From assembly GCA_965216105.1 (NCBI GenBank), contig OZ244147.1:2914001-2978000 (forward strand): a DNA stretch of 64,000 bases, read 5' to 3'. The DNA comes from JAALLB01 sp017643495 (GTDB lineage Bacteria; Pseudomonadota; Alphaproteobacteria; Rhizobiales; Rhizobiaceae). The notes beneath the pieces were generated by a model that searched no databases, was not told where the DNA came from, and saw only the letters and a list, made by a program, of their open reading frames with translations. A program made the translations under genes and the position numbers. Below are positions 43,794-53,600 of this stretch, one piece after another (the stretch's first letter is position 1; each line of letters opens with the position of its first letter).

Positions 43794-44981
43794 ATGTTCC
43801 TTCCCTTTTTTCTGAAACTCAAGGAAGCCAGAATTCCCGTAACCCTGCGGGAATATCTGACCCTGCTGGAAGCAATGGAGCAGAACCTTGTCACCTATGA
43901 TGTGGAGGGGTTCTACTATCTCGCCCGTTCTGCACTGGTAAAGGATGAGCGCAACCTTGACCGGTTTGATGTGGTTTTTTCCGAATGTTTCAAAGGACTG
44001 GAAGCAGTATCGGGAAGCGCAGGCGAAGTAGCCCGGCAGGAATTGCCGGAAGAATGGCTTCGCAAGCTTGCCGAGAAACACCTGTCAGAGGACGAAAAAA
44101 AAGAGATTGAATCTCTCGGCGGCTGGGAAAAGCTGATGGAAACCCTGAAAAAGCGGCTGGAAGAACAGCACAAGCGCCATCAGGGTGGCTCCAAGATGAT
44201 TGGAACTGCCGGCACGTCACCATTCGGGGCGTATGGCTACAACCCGGAGGGAATCCGGATCGGCCAGCACGAAAGCCGTCACCGTCGAGCCGTCAAGGTC
44301 TGGGACAAGCGGGAGTTTCGCAATCTCGATGATTCTGTTGAGCTTGGTACCAGAAACATCAAGGTTGCGCTGAAGCGGCTGCGGCGCTGGGTCAGGGACG
44401 GAGCCGACGACGAACTGGATCTGAACGGCACGATACGGGCGACGGCCGAACATGGTTATCTTGATGTGAAGACCCGCCCCGAACGCAGGAATGCGGTGAA
44501 GGTGCTTCTCTTCCTTGATGTCGGCGGCTCAATGGATGACCACGTAAAGATGGTGGAAGAGCTCTTTTCTGCTGCGCGCATGGAGCTCAAGAACCTTGAA
44601 TATTTCTACTTTCACAATTGCCTGTATGAAGGCGTTTGGAAAGACAATGCCCGCCGATACCAGGAACGCATGCCGACCTGGGATGTGCTGCATACCTACG
44701 GATCTGACTACAAGGTCATCTTTGTCGGGGATGCAGCGATGAGCCCTTACGAGATTGCCTATGCGGGCGGATCAGTTGAACACTGGAACGAGGAAGCGGG
44801 CCATGTCTGGCTGAAACGGGCATCCGATCACTGGTCAAACACGATCTGGCTGAACCCGGTGCCTGAAAAACACTGGCGTTACACGCAATCGACACAGATG
44901 ATCAACAAGCTTTTTGCAGGCCGGATGTTTCCGATGACGATTGCCGGACTGGAAGCCGGACTGAAAGAGCTTTCCCACTAG
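43794..44981 (+). CDS. vWA-domain protein (CoxE-like), MoxR partner
   Basis: 395 residues. A charged N-terminal region (about 1-130; EKHLSEDEKKEIESLGG) precedes a vWA domain with the metal motif DVGGSMDD at residue 242. The later segment VIFVGDAAMSPYEI fits CoxE-type vWA proteins paired with MoxR ATPases. It would bind a client protein in a metal-dependent way. Ribosome site AAGG lies before the ATG; no clear promoter is seen between metA and this gene, so it may be cotranscribed with metA. Confidence 0.88.
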   Translation: MFLPFFLKLKEARIPVTLREYLTLLEAMEQNLVTYDVEGFYYLARSALVKDERNLDRFDVVFSECFKGLEAVSGSAGEVARQELPEEWLRKLAEKHLSEDEKKEIESLGGWEKLMETLKKRLEEQHKRHQGGSKMIGTAGTSPFGAYGYNPEGIRIGQHESRHRRAVKVWDKREFRNLDDSVELGTRNIKVALKRLRRWVRDGADDELDLNGTIRATAEHGYLDVKTRPERRNAVKVLLFLDVGGSMDDHVKMVEELFSAARMELKNLEYFYFHNCLYEGVWKDNARRYQERMPTWDVLHTYGSDYKVIFVGDAAMSPYEIAYAGGSVEHWNEEAGHVWLKRASDHWSNTIWLNPVPEKHWRYTQSTQMINKLFAGRMFPMTIAGLEAGLKELSH

Positions 44982-45006
44982 GCACAAGCAATCAAACCGG
45001 TAGCCA

Positions 45007-45036
45007 TAAAAAGAAAGCCCCGCTTGAAAGCGGGGC
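45007..45036 (-). terminator. Terminator of bioY
   Basis: A perfect 8-bp stem GCCCCGCT / AGCGGGGC with loop TGAA, followed on the minus strand by a T-rich run (from the AAAAAGAAA at 45007-45016). It lies 30 bp after bioY and may also stop the convergent vWA transcript. Confidence 0.88.
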
Positions 45037-45065
45037 CTGTCATAACTTTTCGTACTGGATGCTAC

Positions 45066-45674
45066 TCAGCGATCACTTTTGATGAAACGCTGGAGGATTC
45101 CCCAGACAGCCGGAACGATACAGGCTGCAATGGCCAACTTGATCAGGTCCGTGATGATGAAAGGACCAACACCCCAGGCAATGATCTTGTCCGAGCCAAA
45201 CAGGTATCCCATCCAGAGCGCACCCATCACCAGCATGAGGAACTCGCCGACCATCATGGCACCAGCCATCTTGAAAGCGTTCTTGCTCCAGCCACGATCA
45301 GCAGCCAGACCTGTAACCAGGGCCATCACCAGGAAGCCCGCGAGATATCCGCCAGTCGGGCCTGCCATGTATGCAATGCCAATGCCTTTCTCCGGAGTGC
45401 CGGTGAAGACGGGCATGCCCATCGCGCCGGTGACGAGATACGCGAAGACCGTGGCTACTGCCAAACGGCTGCCATAAGCAGAGGCAAGCGTGAAAATTGC
45501 CAGGGTTTGAAGGGTAACCGGCGTCGGGTTTGGCCACAGCGGGACCTTGATTTTCGACGAGATTGCTATCAGGGCAACGCCGATGGCAACCAGGAACAGC
45601 CATGTTCCATATTTTGCTGAGGTATGTGCAAAAGCACGAACGGCCAGTGCGTTACTCGAGGTGAATGAAGACAT
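45066..45674 (-). CDS. bioY: Biotin transporter S component BioY
   Basis: 202 residues with six or so hydrophobic helices and the BioY marks VTLQTLAIF and GPTGGYLAGF. It binds biotin at the inner membrane, alone or with a shared energy-coupling ATPase/EcfT module; none is present here. It is divergent from the MBL hydrolase gene. I looked for a BioR operator (TTATMTATAA-type) upstream and could not make one out. Confidence 0.92.
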   Translation of the reverse strand: MSSFTSSNALAVRAFAHTSAKYGTWLFLVAIGVALIAISSKIKVPLWPNPTPVTLQTLAIFTLASAYGSRLAVATVFAYLVTGAMGMPVFTGTPEKGIGIAYMAGPTGGYLAGFLVMALVTGLAADRGWSKNAFKMAGAMMVGEFLMLVMGALWMGYLFGSDKIIAWGVGPFIITDLIKLAIAACIVPAVWGILQRFIKSDR

Positions 45675-45781
45675 TTCCCGCTCCGTGATTTATTGTTTGC
45701 ATAAGGTATATTGGTTCCCCACCTGCATAGCAAGCATCTCCTCACCTGCAAAAAGACACATCCATAAGAGAATATATTCAG

Positions 45782-46699
45782 ATGGCCTCTCCGAAATTTC
45801 GCCTACAGTTCGATCCCGCACACGGACAGGCAGTTGATGTATTGCCGGGTATACAGCGCGTGACTGCTCCAAATGAAAGTGCTTTTACCTTTCGTGGCAC
45901 CAATACCTACATTCTGGGGAAGGATGAAGTTGCCGTAATTGATCCGGGTCCTGCAGATGCAAATCATCTTGAGCACCTCAAACGGGTACTGGATAGTCGC
46001 AAACTTACCCACATCTTTGTAACCCATACCCATGCGGACCACTCCCCGCTTGCCATGCCGCTCAAGGAACATACCGGAGCAACCATTTATGCCGAGGGGC
46101 CCCACAGGGACTCGAGAGCCCTTCACCTTGGAGAGGTCAATTCGCTGGATGCTGCCGGAGACAGGGAGTTCCAGCCCGATGTACGGCTGAAACACGGAGA
46201 TATTGTTGAAGGCAAGGACTGGAAACTGGAAACAATCCTGACACCTGGTCATGCTGCCAATCATGCATGTTTTGCGCTGCTTGATCGTGACCTGATCTTC
46301 TCAGGTGATCATGTCATGGGCTGGTCCACCTCCATTGTAGCGCCTCCGGATGGCTCAATGGCCGATTACATGGCATCGCTTGACCTGATGACCCAGAGAA
46401 CTGAAAGCCTTTATCTGCCCGGGCATGGCGGACGGCTTGAAAAGGCCCGGGAGTTTGTACGTGCCCTGCGTGCGCACCGGAAAATGCGGGAAACAGCAAT
46501 CCTTTCGCGTATCCGGGCAGGCGACCGCACGATACCGGAAGTCGTTTCGGTCATTTATCGCGACACTGATCCGAGATTGCACGGAGCGGCAGGATTGTCT
46601 GTTTTCGCCCATCTCGAAGAACTGGTGCAGAAAGGGCTGGTTCACTGTGAGGGAGCACCGGGCCTCGGTTCTGTTTACGAGCCGGCCGACAGGCAGTGA
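45782..46699 (+). CDS. MBL fold metallohydrolase (LACTB2-like)
   Basis: 305 residues. The metal motif THTHADH lies near residue 82, with GHAANHACFAL, GDHVMGWSTSI and LPGHGG downstream. A C-terminal winged-helix-like region (about 230-305) is usual in the LACTB2/hydroxyacylglutathione hydrolase-like group. It probably cleaves an ester, phosphodiester or thioester; the substrate cannot be read. Confidence 0.87.
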   Translation: MASPKFRLQFDPAHGQAVDVLPGIQRVTAPNESAFTFRGTNTYILGKDEVAVIDPGPADANHLEHLKRVLDSRKLTHIFVTHTHADHSPLAMPLKEHTGATIYAEGPHRDSRALHLGEVNSLDAAGDREFQPDVRLKHGDIVEGKDWKLETILTPGHAANHACFALLDRDLIFSGDHVMGWSTSIVAPPDGSMADYMASLDLMTQRTESLYLPGHGGRLEKAREFVRALRAHRKMRETAILSRIRAGDRTIPEVVSVIYRDTDPRLHGAAGLSVFAHLEELVQKGLVHCEGAPGLGSVYEPADRQ

Positions 46700-46717
46700 A
46701 TTGATGAAAGCCGCTGG

Positions 46718-47104
46718 TTACCCGCCAGCTTCATGAACCGGCTTGCCGTCTGCGATTTCGTAATACTCACCCTTGTCCGCGGCAAAAATGTGCTTTGATA
46801 TTTTCATGCCCGAGGTCTGGTCAAGGCAGCCTGCCGCAATGCCAATGCCGGTTTCATCATTCATTTTGTAGAACAGGCTGGAACCACAAAACCGGCAAAA
46901 GCCCCGGCAGGCAAAATCGGATGAAGCAAACCATTCCAAGCCTTCATCCTTCAGGAAGGTAACATCCGAAAACGGCGCATGGGTAGAGGCCCAGAAATGG
47001 CCACTTGTCCTCCGGCACTGACTGCAATGGCAAACGGTGACGGTTTCACGAACCTTGTTTACCTCAAACCTTACTTTTCCACACTCACACCCACCTGTGA
47101 ACAT
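46718..47104 (-). CDS. GFA (glutathione-dependent formaldehyde-activating) family protein
   Basis: 128 residues. Cysteines in the usual zinc-binding arrangement: CECGKVRF at the start, CHCSQCRR, and CRGFCRFCGSSLF. The family was named after formaldehyde activation, but most members have unknown roles; a zinc-bound thiol enzyme is a fair description. It stands alone on this strand, with a convergent MBL gene. Confidence 0.88.
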   Translation of the reverse strand: MFTGGCECGKVRFEVNKVRETVTVCHCSQCRRTSGHFWASTHAPFSDVTFLKDEGLEWFASSDFACRGFCRFCGSSLFYKMNDETGIGIAAGCLDQTSGMKISKHIFAADKGEYYEIADGKPVHEAGG

Positions 47105-47229
47105 ACAAACCTCCCTTGTGTCAGGCGTTTCCTGAAAACAGCATTCCCGTGAATGCCTGTCCCCAATTTACATGTTCACTTTATGTTCCGTTTAGTCAAG
47201 TGCAAAACTCTGCAAGATCCCTTGTTCAC

Positions 47230-48105
47230 TCACCCTTCGCCTGCAATACCCAGCAAAGCGGTATCAAGTTCGGTAAGAAACTTCTCGATCAAGCGGGCAT
47301 TGTAGCCAAAGTCATGCTTTCCCCACCGCGAGGACGAGCGGACATCCACGAGTGTGTTTTCATCTTCGCTGACAATGCGGACAACCACATCGTTCTCAAA
47401 TGCAAAGACCGGGGTCCTGTCGACAAATTCTATATAGATATCATCCGGGGCCTGCGGATTGTCGTCCAGCGTCAGTTCCGAGCCTTGCTGCCGGGTATCT
47501 TCATCAACCACTGCATCGGTTTCACTCCTTGGCTCCGGCAACCCGGACGAACCTGTAATCGGCCAGTCATTTTCGGTGATGATGTTACGAACCGCTTCAA
47601 GCACACGGTCTGCTCCTGCCGGGTATCGTCTGGAGCGCAATTTCGGGTAGGCCGCAACGATTGTATCAGCATATTCATCGGAATATTCCAGCACCGGATT
47701 AACGCCTTCTGCAGCAGCCGTGGCGCGCAAGTCCTGTGCACTGACATAGTCAGGGGGATCGAACGTGTCAGTAGAGACATCATTGGCAAGCGGATGCTGA
47801 AGTCCAAGGAACATGTAATACCCAAAAGGCATCAGCACGAGAAGTGTAATCACAAGTCCCCTGACTACCTGTGAGCCACCTCGAAAACCGCGGGTCCACA
47901 ATTCGACTATTGCGCGCAATCCGAAAACAATCGCCAGCAAGGCCATGACCAACCCGCAAGCGACAAGCACCAGCATCCGCAGCGTATCGATTTTTGAAAA
48001 CCGGTAAAGAACGATAACAATTGCAAAATACGGCAGCAGGAAAACGGCAAAGCGCTGGCACCAGAGAGCAGCCCGTGAGCGCCTTTCTTCGTAAATACCG
48101 ACCAT
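47230..48105 (-). CDS. DUF1499 domain membrane protein
   Basis: 291 residues from the ATG at 48105 (GGAAGGGA site). Three or four hydrophobic segments (about 15-115; LLPYFAIVIVLYRF, LVLVACGLVMALLAIVFGL, VVRGLVITLLVLMPFGYYMFLGL) precede a soluble DUF1499 domain that ends VDVRSSSRWGKHDFGYNARLIEKFL. An acidic low-complexity insert (DAVVDEDTRQQG) interrupts the domain near residue 210. Function unknown. Confidence 0.82.
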   Translation of the reverse strand: MVGIYEERRSRAALWCQRFAVFLLPYFAIVIVLYRFSKIDTLRMLVLVACGLVMALLAIVFGLRAIVELWTRGFRGGSQVVRGLVITLLVLMPFGYYMFLGLQHPLANDVSTDTFDPPDYVSAQDLRATAAAEGVNPVLEYSDEYADTIVAAYPKLRSRRYPAGADRVLEAVRNIITENDWPITGSSGLPEPRSETDAVVDEDTRQQGSELTLDDNPQAPDDIYIEFVDRTPVFAFENDVVVRIVSEDENTLVDVRSSSRWGKHDFGYNARLIEKFLTELDTALLGIAGEG

Positions 48106-48195
48106 CGCCTGTCCCTTCCACAATACCGGTTTCACCATACCCGGCAATCAAACGGTCTAGCGCCTCATACCCTTGCGATCAAGCATGGTTCACGT

Positions 48196-48900
48196 TCACG
48201 CCCGGCCAGCGATCAGGTCGGGCAAGGCATTCACGGATGCAATCACAAAGTCCGCATGTGGCTCAAGCTCTTCGCGGGTAGCCGGACCGGTTTCAACCGC
48301 TACTGTCACCACTCCTGCCGCCACTCCGGCATCCATGTCGTGAACGCTGTCACCCACCATCATCACCTGGTAGGGTTGAAGACCGTGAAACCCGACAAAG
48401 GCATCAATCATGCCCGATCCGGGTTTTTGCCCGTACCCGGAGTCGGCACCCATGATATTTTCAAACAGGTGATCCAGTTCGACCTGCTCCATCTGTGAAA
48501 TGGCGTTTTCTTCTGTGTCATTGGTAACAAGCCCGAGCAAGATGCCTTCCTCATGAAGGCTGTCCAGGGTCTTTCCAACGCCATCAATTGTTTTGACCGT
48601 GTTGATGCAAATCTCTCCATACAGTTCGTCAATGCCCTGACCGAAACGTTCGACATCACCAATCTGCAAGACAGGGGACAGCGCCTGGGCGATGTCTGCA
48701 CCGGTACCGGCAACCACAATGGAGTCGGGCAAAATCTTTGCTGTTTTCAGGTCATAATTGATGGCTTCCGCCGCCTTGCTGACCAGTTCCTTGTTTCCCT
48801 GACAGATTTCATCGAGAACAAGTGCCGTTGCCGCATCAAATGTCGCCGAAAAATCAAAGAGTGTGCCATCCTTGTCAAAAAGGATTGCCTTGATATCCAT
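48196..48900 (-). CDS. HAD superfamily hydrolase (phosphoglycolate phosphatase-like)
   Basis: 234 residues from ATG 48900. HAD motif I FDKDGTLFDF (catalytic aspartates at about 9 and 11), motif II LVTNDTE, motif III and IV KPGSGM...MVGDSVHDMDAG. Gph-like in size and layout. A convincing link would be removing 2-phosphoglycolate upstream of glcDEF, but the substrate is not certain. It is divergent from the DMT transporter gene, 88 bp apart. Confidence 0.88.
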   Translation of the reverse strand: MDIKAILFDKDGTLFDFSATFDAATALVLDEICQGNKELVSKAAEAINYDLKTAKILPDSIVVAGTGADIAQALSPVLQIGDVERFGQGIDELYGEICINTVKTIDGVGKTLDSLHEEGILLGLVTNDTEENAISQMEQVELDHLFENIMGADSGYGQKPGSGMIDAFVGFHGLQPYQVMMVGDSVHDMDAGVAAGVVTVAVETGPATREELEPHADFVIASVNALPDLIAGRA

Positions 48901-48988
48901 TATCGCTGTTCCGTTTTGCCGAAAGAAGTTTTGACAGGCCAAAGCCTTGAGGGCATGTATCATGCTTTGGGCAGGAAAGACAAAGCTT

Positions 48989-49897
48989 ATGGGTGAAACT
49001 TTTGTGGCGATGGCCGGAACCAAGGAAGGTGAAGTGCTCGCCTTCTTTCTTGCGCTCATGTCTGCCCTTGCGCACGCCATCTTTGCGGCAGTGAACAAGG
49101 GAGGAGTCGACCCTTACCTGAACCGGGGTGCAATCAACGTCGCCTATTCCCTGATGGCTGCCCCCTTTGCCCTTTTTGTATTTCCCCTGCCTGAAGGCTT
49201 CCTCATTCCGGTTCTTGCCCTCTCGTTCTTTCTGCATATCGGCTATGAATGGTTACAGGCGGGAGCCTTCTCAAGGGGGGCTTTCACGCTTGTGTATCCG
49301 ATAGCCCGCGGGATCGGCCCCCTCGTTACGGCGCTTTTCGCACTGATCGTGTTCAGCGAAAGCCTTGCTGCAACACAGTGGTTCGGACTGATACTGCTTT
49401 CCGGTGCAATCATTTCCCTGGCTGGCGTCAACATGATTGAAAAGGATCTCGCCAGCGAAACCAGACACAACCTGTCCGTTTCAATCATGCTCGCAATTGG
49501 TGCTGGGGTTTTTGTTGCCCTTTACACGACCGCTGACGCCTATGGCATCAGACTGACTGCCAATCCCTTTACATTCCTGGCCTGGTTTTTCTTCCTCGGC
49601 GGATTCGGCTTCCCATTCATCGCCGCCCATCGCTACCTGAAAATGGCAGACAGGCCAGCCTTGCCACCGCTGGCGGTGCGCGGAATATTCGGCGCACTGA
49701 TCGCGTTTTTCTCGTTCGGCTCGCTGATGTTGGCAACGCGTATCGGCAAGGTAAGTGAAGCGGCTGCCCTGCGCGAGACATCAATCATCTTCGCTACCGG
49801 CATCGGTGTGCTTTTCTTTCATGAACGGGTCGACCTCAAACGCCTTGCCATCATCGGACTGATTGCCGCTGGCGCGATACTCATTGAGGTGCATTAA
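48989..49897 (+). CDS. EamA/DMT-family transporter
   Basis: 302 residues from ATG 48989 (AGGAAAG site). About ten hydrophobic segments in two EamA repeats (about 10-145 and 155-295). The second repeat ends SFGSLMLATRIGKVSEAAALRETSIIFATGIGVLFFHE, a usual DMT finish. It should export or import a small metabolite at the inner membrane; substrate not readable. Confidence 0.87.
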   Translation: MGETFVAMAGTKEGEVLAFFLALMSALAHAIFAAVNKGGVDPYLNRGAINVAYSLMAAPFALFVFPLPEGFLIPVLALSFFLHIGYEWLQAGAFSRGAFTLVYPIARGIGPLVTALFALIVFSESLAATQWFGLILLSGAIISLAGVNMIEKDLASETRHNLSVSIMLAIGAGVFVALYTTADAYGIRLTANPFTFLAWFFFLGGFGFPFIAAHRYLKMADRPALPPLAVRGIFGALIAFFSFGSLMLATRIGKVSEAAALRETSIIFATGIGVLFFHERVDLKRLAIIGLIAAGAILIEVH

Positions 49898-49921
49898 GCA
49901 AGACCGACAAGGCTGTGGCTT

Positions 49922-50644
49922 TCAGCCAAATTCAGCCTGATACAGTTTGGCCGCAACCAAAACCATCGATGCATTATCGCGTGCCAAACTGCCATCCGGC
50001 ATTTGGTTGCCGTCCTCAAGTCCCACACGGGTTGAGAACTTCTCTTTCCTTGCCCTGCGCACAAAGTGCCAGAGGGTATCATCAAACCCGTGCAGAAGTA
50101 CCGGCTTGCGAAGTCCGGAAGCAGCCAATACAGAACAAATATCATCAGCAATTTTATCGGCCTTGGTGATATCCTGCTCTTCAATCTCGATCAGTATTCG
50201 CAGCACGCGATCAAAACCCGGGGTCACCAAAAAACGTTCCGCATCGCCAAGCGTTGCAAGGCCGGCCTCGATGCCAACTCCTTTCCGGCAAAGCAAGTCC
50301 ATGACTGCCGGCGCATCCTCCTCGGAGAGATTGACGGAGGCATAATCCGGCAGCACCTGCCATTCTTCAATACATTTCAGGGTGCGGCTGGGATCCTGAT
50401 CAATCCAGTCGCCGGTCGAAACTCCCACAAACGTTCCGGGACAGGCATTACGAAGCGCGCTGACCGTTTCATCAATGGCAGCGAGACTTTCTTTCCCCTG
50501 CTTGTCCCTTGGATGTACATGCAATTCTGCTGCACCTGCCTGTACAGCTTTGACCGAAGCTTCGACGATTTCGTCTACAGTGACGGGCAGTGCAGCGTGA
50601 TAATTGTTTGGCCGTGCGCCATTGAGGCAAGCCTGGATGATCAT
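49922..50644 (-). CDS. BKACE (DUF849) beta-keto acid cleavage enzyme
   Basis: 240 residues from ATG 50644. The BKACE fold shows the metal-binding region GAAELHVHPRD and HGFDDTLWHFVRRARKEKFSTRVGLEDG. Members cleave beta-keto acids with acetyl-CoA; 3-keto-5-aminohexanoate is the classic substrate, but specificity varies and is not assigned here. It lies 22 bp beyond the smc stop, on the same strand. Slightly shorter than the usual 270-310 residues. Confidence 0.83.
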   Translation of the reverse strand: MIIQACLNGARPNNYHAALPVTVDEIVEASVKAVQAGAAELHVHPRDKQGKESLAAIDETVSALRNACPGTFVGVSTGDWIDQDPSRTLKCIEEWQVLPDYASVNLSEEDAPAVMDLLCRKGVGIEAGLATLGDAERFLVTPGFDRVLRILIEIEEQDITKADKIADDICSVLAASGLRKPVLLHGFDDTLWHFVRRARKEKFSTRVGLEDGNQMPDGSLARDNASMVLVAAKLYQAEFG

Positions 50645-50666
50645 TACTGCACACCTCGCTGCTGGC

Positions 50667-53600
50667 TTATGCGGTCTCGCGCAGTTTCTCGGCTTCTTCA
50701 AGATTTACTGACACGAGCTGGCTGACGCCGCGTTCAGCCATTGTGACCCCGAACATCCGGTTCATTCGGGCCATGGTAATCGGGTTGTGGGTGATCAGCA
50801 CGAATTTTGTATCAGTGGTTGCGGCCATCTCATCCATGAGATTGCAGAAACGCTCAACATTGTGGTCATCAAGCGGTGCATCAACCTCGTCCAGCACACA
50901 GATCGGAGCCGGATTTGTGAGGAATACAGCGAAAATCAGCGCCATCGCTGTCAGTGCCTGCTCACCACCGGAAAGCAAGGTCATGGTTTGCGGCCTCTTG
51001 CCGGGCGGACGGGCCATGATTTCAAGCCCGGCTTCCAGCGGGTCATCAGACTCAACCAGTTGCAGTTCGGCCGTACCGCCACCAAAAAGATGGGTGAACA
51101 GACGCTTGAATTCAGTGTTCACAACCTCAAACGCTTCGAGCAACCGCTCCCGGCCTTCCTTGTTGAGACTTTGAATGCCGGAGCGGAGTTTTGCAATCGC
51201 ACCGATCAGGTCATCGCGTTCGGTAACAATTTCATTGCGCTGGCTTTCGATTTCCGTCTGCTCGGTTTCAGCACGCAGGTTAACGGCGCCCAGCCGTTCG
51301 CGTTCGGCCTTCTGCCGTTCGAGTTTTGTCTCTACTTTCGCAGTATCAGGCAGATTGTCATCCGGCCCGATCTCGGCAAGCTTCATCGCATCAGCGGGAT
51401 GGCACTCCAGCTCTTCGCGGATCCGGGCCTCGACTTCGGCACGGCGTTCCCTGGCCGCGTTGAGCCGTTCTTCTGCCCGGCCTACCTTTTCCTTTGCATT
51501 GGCCAGTTCATCAACAGCGTTTCGTGCTGCCCGGTCAGCTTCTGCCTGACTGGTCTCGCCTTTTGCGAGCATATCGGCAGCTTCACGCCTGGCCTGCTCC
51601 GCCCCTTCAAGCTGGCGAACGATATCCCGGCGCTTCTGCTCATATTCGGAAGGCGCGTCTTCAAGCTTTGCCAACTCTTCGGATGTTTCATCACGGCGTT
51701 TGGCCAATACCTCGAGCTGGCGCGAAGCATTTTTCATGCGTGACTGCCAGTTTTGCTTTTCCACCTTGATGGTTTCAAGCCGCCGCCCCCGCGCCTCGGC
51801 TTCACGGGAGAGACTTTGCGATGCGGCGCGCGCCTCTGCCAGCCGCGCCCGGTCCTCAGCAACGCGGGTGCGCAGGGTTTCAAGCTCAGCCTCGGCGGCG
51901 CTGGTATCGACCATCGCCATCAGTGCGCTGTCATTTTCAACAATCCGCTTGCCGGTTTCCGCGGCGTCTTCTTCCAACCGGTTACGTGCTTCTTCAAGCG
52001 CCGATCGTTTTGAGGAAAGCTGGCTGACAGAACGCTCGGCCTGACTGAGCGCCTCGCGGGCTTCTGCCAATGCACGCTGGAGGTTGCGCGTGTGGTCACG
52101 CGCCTGGAGTTCTTCCTCAATCGCCACCGCCGTGGCATTCTTGCCGGAGTCATAAGCCTCCTGGGCTACCTTGACTGCGGCATGCTGCTCACCGGCCAGC
52201 TTATCCAGTTCCGACAACCGGTTTTTCTGTGCAAGTCTCATTGCAGCTGCGGTCGGAGCCTCGGCAGAAGCGACAAAGCCGTCCCAGCGCCAGAGATCGC
52301 CTTCAGTGCTAACAATGCGCTGGCCAGGTTTCAGAAGCAGCGCGATTTTCGGACCGTCCGCCTTATCCACAACCCCCGTCTGGCCAAGACGACGTGAAAG
52401 CTCTGCCGGTGCGTTGACAAGTTCGGCCAACGGACGAACGCCATCCGGCAATTTTGCATCGCCACCCGCATCACCACTGGCGCCCCAATGAACCGGCGCG
52501 CTGTCATCAGAAGAAACATCAAGGTCTTCGCCCAGCGCAGCACCCAACGCAGCTTCAAAACCCGGCTCAACCCCAATCCGTTCAACCACGGCAGGAAACA
52601 GGTCCTGACCACCGCGGTTCAATATCTGTCGCAAGGTACGGGCTTCGGTCTCGATTTCGCGAAGCATTCCTTCAGCGGTTTCGAGCGGCGTACGCATTTC
52701 CTGTTCGCCGACACGGGCCTGTGCCGTTGCGGCCTCGGCCTTGGCCAGGGTTTCTTCTGCGGAAGCAATTTCCCTTTCAAGCCGGGCAACTTCTTCCTGC
52801 CGGGATGCAGGGCCTTCCATTTCGCTGATTTGCGAAACAATTGATGCCAGATCGGCTTCAACGGTTTTCTTCTGGTCTTCGATCCGCTGCTGGCGTGCCC
52901 TTGCCTCTTCCAGCGAACGCTGCAACTGGCTCCTGCGGGCATTTTCATCTGCCAGCTTTACAGTCAGTTCCGAGAAGGTTGCCTCACTGTTACCCAATGC
53001 AGCAGTAGCCGTTTCCAGTTCCTGTTTCGAAGTTTCCTCAACTTGCCCAACCTGACGGCTCTGTTCTTCCAGATCGTTCTGTTCTGCATCCAGTCGTTCA
53101 AGTGTCTGGTTGTTATCGGCAAGAAGTTGCTCTTCCCTCTCAAGGTCACTCCTGAACTGGGCAAGGCGGTTTTCCAACTCCGAGCGCCTTGTCTGGAGGC
53201 GGGCAGCTTCTTCCTCAACCTGACCCTTGGCGATCTGCAGCCGTTGCAAAATGGCTGCAGCCTTTGCCTCTTCTTCCCGCAATCCGGGGAGCTTTGAAGC
53301 CAGAACCGCCTCTTCCTTGGCAAGGCGAGCCTGGATTTCAGCCTTCTGCCCCATGGCAAGAGTGTGCTCGGACAGGGCACTTTCCGCCTCTGCCTCACCG
53401 GCTTTTGCCGCTGCCCATCGCAGATGAAACAGGAGCGCTTCCGTCTTGCGGATTTCGCCTGACAGATTGCGATAGCGATTGGCTTGTCTGGCCTGCCGCT
53501 TCAGGCTTTCCAGCTGGCTGTCGAGCTGGCCGACAACATCGTCAAGACGTTCCAGATTGGTTTCGGCTGCACGAAGGCGCAATTCCGCTTCATGGCGGCG

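Noticed and set aside
45675..45781. BioR operator upstream of bioY
   Set aside because: No TTATMTATAA-like palindrome could be found by eye in this short region.
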